Both the position numbers and the translations under genes were made by a program. From Stephanodiscus triporus (lineage: Eukaryota; Bacillariophyta; Thalassiosirophyceae; Thalassiosirales; Thalassiosiraceae): 21,053 bases of DNA. The notes below the pieces were generated by a model. The model searched no databases. It worked only from the letters and a program-made list of their open reading frames with translations, and was not told the origin of the DNA. Of this stretch, positions 20,446 through 21,053 are shown in pieces (the stretch's first letter is position 1; every line of letters begins with the position of its first letter). The stretch is taken from contig JALLAZ010000204.1 in the NCBI GenBank assembly GCA_036939755.1, positions 1-21,053 of the forward strand. Reading direction: 5' to 3'.

Positions 20446-21053
20446 TCATCCCAATCCGTGGTTCCCGCCGTACCCGCTGACCTCCGAAGCCGACCATCCC
20501 CGTCCCTCGAGCCACCCCTCTTTCGGCCGATATATCTCCACGGTCAGGGGGTACGTCTTCGGCGTCCCCCCAACGTCGCCGCACGCGACGCTTACGTCTC
20601 CCTGCGGACACGTCGACGCGCTCACCAAAAGGTCGACCTCCGCGAGGAATTCGATGTAATCCCCCACCTCCACCGGACTCGGCTTCGCGAAGTACCGATT
20701 GCCGTCGCGCGTGAATCCCGTGCACATGAACACGTTGAGAACGTCGTGCACGTCGCCTTCCGTCAATCCGTCCCCCGCCGCCGCTCGGACGAGGTTCGAA
20801 TGGCAGCAATCGTCAACGTCCTCGCCCGTCATTAGGTGGTGGGTGTAGGGATCGCACCGGGAGCCGATGACGTCATGGACGCCCGCGCCGTCGTCGTCGA
20901 ATCCGTAGGCTATCGTGTCCTCGACTATCGTCGCCAGCGGCCGGAGGTACGGCATGTTCGACCAAAGCCTGTCCCCCGTCGTTAGGTGGCTGGCGTGAAT
21001 CTGCCTCGTCTTGCTCGCGTAGAACCTCTCCCGCGGATCGCGCGTGCTCCAGC
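20446..21053 (-). CDS. DUF1989 family protein (urea-carboxylase-associated / carboxyguanidine deiminase-like), 5' part off the right edge
   Basis: The frame is open from the right edge to TGA at 20446 and shows the last 201 residues. An internal Met at 20955 is not the start, because family-conserved residues (RFYASKTRQIHASHL, TTGDRLWS) lie upstream of it. Further signature stretches are GAGVHDVIGSRCDPYT, CCHSNLVRAA, DVHDVLNVFM, GDYIEF and CPQGD; the His, Cys and Asp in these are the likely metal and active-site residues. Bacterial relatives, once called urea-carboxylase-associated proteins 1 and 2, include the two subunits of carboxyguanidine deiminase in guanidine breakdown. Which reaction this alga's copy performs cannot be told from the fragment. 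About 25 residues at the C-terminus are Gly/Ser/Trp-rich and not obviously conserved. An upstream exon or targeting leader may exist outside the window. Confidence 0.85.
   Translation of the reverse strand, partial: WSTRDPRERFYASKTRQIHASHLTTGDRLWSNMPYLRPLATIVEDTIAYGFDDDGAGVHDVIGSRCDPYTHHLMTGEDVDDCCHSNLVRAAAGDGLTEGDVHDVLNVFMCTGFTRDGNRYFAKPSPVEVGDYIEFLAEVDLLVSASTCPQGDVSVACGDVGGTPKTYPLTVEIYRPKEGWLEGRGWSASEVSGYGGNHGLG

Overview
The window reads as nuclear DNA of a microalga, most likely a diatom or related stramenopile. Genes lie on both strands in divergent and convergent pairs. Introns are short (mostly 67-94 bases) with GT-AG or GC-AG borders. Ordinary eukaryotic genes (UFD1, a Golgi-type glycosyltransferase) sit beside families typical of diatoms: cysteine-rich secreted repeat proteins and long kinesin-light-chain-like TPR proteins. 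There is no sign of bacterial operons, phage, CRISPR or insertion sequences, and I saw no tRNA or rRNA gene.

Layout from left to right. (1) 1-1749, minus: a secreted cysteine-rich repeat protein that runs off the left edge. Its first intron contains a decayed trypsin-like protease segment. (2) 1962-2780, plus: a broken reading frame with an acidic start, a cysteine-rich middle, a Thr/Pro stalk and a hydrophobic tail. (3) 2885-3922, minus: a phytanoyl-CoA-dioxygenase-like enzyme. (4) 4366-4629, plus: an 87-residue coiled-coil protein. (5) 4722-7128, minus: a type II membrane glycosyltransferase in seven exons, two of them only 15 and 17 bases long, with one GC-AG intron. (6) 7486-8904, plus: UFD1. 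(7) 9275-10801, minus: a membrane protein with two PSI modules and a LEA_2-like domain. (8) 11090-20005, plus: one giant seven-exon gene of about 2787 residues with about 46 TPR-like units and an embedded domain resembling the EVH1 domain of the decapping factor DCP1. (9) 20446-21053, minus: the C-terminal part of a DUF1989 protein (the urea-carboxylase-associated / carboxyguanidine deiminase family), cut by the right edge.

The most novel item is the giant TPR protein with the DCP1-like domain. All six of its introns have good borders and matching phase, so the domain belongs to the same protein as the flanking TPR blocks. This suggests a large scaffold linked to mRNA decapping or P-bodies, but that function is inference.

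Two places (19510 and 20345) carry a single N flanked by perfect 72-base duplicates. Both look like unmerged contig overlaps. The first one falsely breaks the last exon of the TPR gene. The genes do not form one obvious pathway; each appears to be an independent transcription unit.
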